Below, in pieces: positions 30,038 through 31,991 of a stretch of DNA of 31,991 nucleotides (position 1 is its first letter; the number at the start of each line of letters is the position of its first letter). The stretch spans positions 1 to 31,991 of the forward strand of contig JAISCU010000434.1 in the NCBI GenBank assembly GCA_031265345.1, given 5' to 3'. This DNA is from Bifidobacteriaceae bacterium (GTDB taxonomy: Bacteria; Actinomycetota; Actinomycetes; Actinomycetales; WQXJ01). The translations under genes and the position numbers were made by a program. The notes beneath the pieces were generated by a model. The model made no database searches, was not told where the DNA came from, and saw only the letters and a program-made list of their open reading frames with translations.

Positions 30038-31066
30038 ATGGCAAACGACGATTCCACCAACCTGTGGAGCCCCGATGTCCTGGAGGGCTTCGAGCAGCGC
30101 CGCTTGACGTTGCCCGGCGGCGAGACGGCGACCCTGGTCCGTCGGGTTTTGGCCGGTCAGGCGCCTCGGGTGGATGATGCCGCGCCCGGAGCCGCCAGCA
30201 CCGCGGCGGCTGATCCCGGCCCGGTTGGCAGCCCTCGGCCGGCGGTGCTCTACCTGCACGGATTCGTGGACTACTTCTTCCAAACGCACCTGGCCGAAGC
30301 GTTCGAGGATCGTGGTTACCGGTTCTACGCGCTGGAATTGCGGGGCTATGGCCGTTCGCTAGCGCACAGCCGGGACCCGGAGCATCCCAACTTCGTGCCG
30401 GAGATCTCCGTCTACGCGGAGGACCTGGACGCGGCCGCCCAGGCGATCACCGAGGAGGAGGGGCACTCCGAACTGGTCGGGCTGGGCCATTCGACCGGCG
30501 GACTGATCATGCCGTTGTGGGCGGCGAAGCGTCCGGGCCGCCTGCGGGCCATGATCCTGAACTCGCCGTGGCTGGACTTCAACGCGGGCTGGCTGATGCG
30601 GGGGCCGTTCACCAAGGTCATGCGGGTGGTCGCGAAGGTGGCGCCGATGCTGCCGATCTCCGGGTTGAAGGTCCATTACGGACGAGCGCTGCACGCCGAC
30701 ACCGGCGGTGAGTGGGCTTACGACTTGGCTTGGAAGCCCCATGACGGTTTCCCGACGTACCCGGTCTGGTTCTCCTCGATCCGCCGCTGGCAGGCGCGCG
30801 TCGCCGAAGGCATTGGGCTGGACTGTCCGGTGTTGATGATGACGTCGCTTCGGCGGGGCGACAATGTGCACCATCATGACGAGCTGGTGACCACCGACTC
30901 GGTCCTGGACCCGGCTCAGATGTGGGGCTTGGCGCCCAAACTGGGCGACGACGTCGAGGTCAGGGCGCTCGAAGGCGGCGCGCACGATCTGTCGCTCAGC
31001 CCCGAGCCGGTGCGTACCCGGTTCCTGGAGGAATCCGTCGACTGGCTGGACCGCGTCAACCAATAA
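30038..31066 (+). CDS. Alpha/beta hydrolase, serine aminopeptidase S33/monoglyceride-lipase-like
   Basis: 342 residues, cytoplasmic (no signal peptide). The oxyanion region is VLYLHGFVDYFF (70-81), the ELRGYGRS turn is at 100-107, and the nucleophile elbow is GHSTG with S152. The catalytic histidine is probably H316 in LEGGAHDLSL. The acid is probably one of the aspartates of the GDNVHHHDELVTTDSVLD stretch. The family includes lysophospholipases, monoglyceride lipases and esterases; the substrate cannot be told. An Ala/Pro-rich insert at about 45-66 precedes the fold. GGTGGG just before the ATG at 30038 may serve as a ribosome site. The stop lies inside the first copy of the 35-bp repeat. Confidence 0.88.
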   Translation: MANDDSTNLWSPDVLEGFEQRRLTLPGGETATLVRRVLAGQAPRVDDAAPGAASTAAADPGPVGSPRPAVLYLHGFVDYFFQTHLAEAFEDRGYRFYALELRGYGRSLAHSRDPEHPNFVPEISVYAEDLDAAAQAITEEEGHSELVGLGHSTGGLIMPLWAAKRPGRLRAMILNSPWLDFNAGWLMRGPFTKVMRVVAKVAPMLPISGLKVHYGRALHADTGGEWAYDLAWKPHDGFPTYPVWFSSIRRWQARVAEGIGLDCPVLMMTSLRRGDNVHHHDELVTTDSVLDPAQMWGLAPKLGDDVEVRALEGGAHDLSLSPEPVRTRFLEESVDWLDRVNQ

Positions 31067-31130
31067 GTCTCCAGACGACTTTCTGGTCGGCCGCCCAATA
31101 AGTCTCCAGACGACTTTCTGGTCGGCCGCC
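31061..31130. repeat. Perfect 35-bp tandem duplication between convergent genes
   Basis: Two identical 35-base units, 31061-31095 and 31096-31130, each starting CAATAAGTCTCC and ending GGTCGGCCGCC. Each contains AAGTC/GACTT and CCAGA/TCTGG, which can form small alternative hairpins. The first unit holds the hydrolase stop codon. The second ends ten bases before the stop of the oxidoreductase. It may end transcription from both sides, but there is no T tract. Confidence 0.95.
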
Positions 31131-31140
31131 TAGTGGGGCG

Positions 31141-31991
31141 TCACCAAGCCAGGAGGATTTTGCCGACCACCGAGCCGGCTTTCATCAGGGCGTGAGCGGC
31201 GCCGGCCTCGGCCATCTCGAAACGGGCGCCGATCACCGGCGCCGACCGCCCCGAAGTGACCAGGTCCCAGACGTCGCGCCGAACGTAACGGCAGATCACA
31301 GCCTTGTCCTCGCGGCTGCGCCCGCGCAGGCTGGTCGCCATGATCCGGTGGCGGTGAGCCAGCATCCGGCCCAGATCGACCTCCGCCGCCGAACCGCCCA
31401 TCAGCCCGATCACCGCCAAGGCCCCGCCGGTCGCCAGAGCTTTCAGATTGCGCTCCAAGTAGGCCGCCCCGACCAGGTCGATGATGTAGTCGACGCCCCG
31501 GAACTCGGTGCCCTCCAGCACCACTTGGACAAAGTCCTCGCCTTTGTAGTCGATCCCGCGCGCGGCGCCGAGGGATTCGCAGGCGCGCGCCCGCTCGGGG
31601 CTCCCGGCGGTGGCGAACACCGGGGAACCGAGCGCCGCTCCCAACGTGATGGCCATGGTGCCGATCCCGCCAGCGCCCCCGTGGGTCAACAGCGGGGCAC
31701 CCGGCTGGTAACCGGCCTCGACCAGGTTCGACCAGACCGTGCAGACGGATTCCGGCGCCGCCCCGGCGTCCGCGAGCGAAAGCGAACCGGCGAGCGGAAA
31801 TGTGCAGGCGGCATCGGCCACCGCGTACTCCGCGTAACCGCCGCCAGGAAGCAGCGCCGCCACCTCGTCCCCCGCCGACACCCCGTCGACCTCCGGGCCG
31901 ACTTCCGCCACCGTCCCTGAGCACTCGAGTCCCAGCAGGTCGGAGGCACCTTCGGGGGGCGGGTAAGCTCCGCGAGCCTGGAGCAGGTCGG
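31141..31991 (-). CDS. NAD(P)H:quinone oxidoreductase, PIG3/zinc-less MDR family (5' end cut by the window)
   Basis: At least 283 residues are seen; the N-terminus lies beyond the window edge. The frame continues upstream of the first in-window start as DLLGLECSGTVAEVGPEV, the conserved catalytic-domain turn of medium-chain reductases, so the gene is partial and should not be given a start here. Other landmarks are GDEVAALLPGGGYAEYA, the nucleotide-binding LTHGGAGGIGTMAITLGAAL, VDYIIDLVGAAYLERNLKAL and the C-terminal KAGSVVGKILL. No structural zinc ligands are visible, as in quinone oxidoreductases. It converges on the hydrolase gene. Confidence 0.93.
   Translation of the reverse strand, partial: DLLQARGAYPPPEGASDLLGLECSGTVAEVGPEVDGVSAGDEVAALLPGGGYAEYAVADAACTFPLAGSLSLADAGAAPESVCTVWSNLVEAGYQPGAPLLTHGGAGGIGTMAITLGAALGSPVFATAGSPERARACESLGAARGIDYKGEDFVQVVLEGTEFRGVDYIIDLVGAAYLERNLKALATGGALAVIGLMGGSAAEVDLGRMLAHRHRIMATSLRGRSREDKAVICRYVRRDVWDLVTSGRSAPVIGARFEMAEAGAAHALMKAGSVVGKILLAW

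Overview
The window comes from a high-GC Gram-positive actinobacterium. The evidence is strong G/C bias at third codon positions, many GTG/TTG starts, start/stop overlaps of the ATGA or GTGA type inside operons, several genes with a TANNNT hexamer 7-8 bases before a GTG start (leaderless style), a Bacillus/Wolinella-type succinate dehydrogenase, a sugar ABC operon without its own ATPase, and a PASTA-tailed class A penicillin-binding protein. A sortase-anchored surface protein with a mucus-binding (Mub-like) segment suggests a host-associated, possibly gut, lifestyle. I cannot name the species.

Layout. 1-700: tandem array with a period of 136-137 bp. 972-4539: sdhC-sdhA-sdhB. 4540-5183: terminator, a 92-bp-period array and a hairpin. 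5184-7562: LPXTG adhesin. 7563-7864: three hairpins. 7865-10204: class A PBP. 10382-11545 (minus): threonine aldolase. 11610-12663: small ParB/VapB-like protein plus LytR_C protein. 12660-19225 (minus): five-gene ECF transporter operon behind a cobalamin riboswitch. 19283-23466: Pro-rich DUF4352 membrane protein and a GT87-like membrane glycosyltransferase. 23467-24400: repeats only. 24403-28796: sugar ABC transporter operon with its LacI-type regulator. 28797-29700: repeats only. 29871-29963 (minus): tRNA-Ser(GCU). 30038-31066: alpha/beta hydrolase. 31141 to the window end (minus): PIG3-type quinone oxidoreductase, cut by the window edge.

The most interesting gene set is the minus-strand operon at 12660-19225. 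A B12 riboswitch precedes an alpha/alpha-barrel lipoprotein, a membrane-anchored DUF4430 protein, EcfT, a fused double ATPase and an S component. The first two proteins resemble the two domains of animal transcobalamin/intrinsic factor, split into two genes. The inferred job is capture of a corrinoid at the cell surface and import by the ECF transporter.

The second theme is non-coding. Nearly every gap longer than 150 bp is filled with short palindromic repeats of a few related families: 136-bp units with GTGTCCACAA/TTGTGGACAC arms, 92-bp units with GGGGACA/TGTCCCC arms, single 33-37 bp hairpins, and a 50-bp AAAGACA palindrome. Several lie inside or at the ends of genes: an N-terminal extension of the DUF4430 protein, the C-terminal tail of EcfT, and the stop codon of the threonine aldolase. 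Base changes in one arm are often matched in the other.
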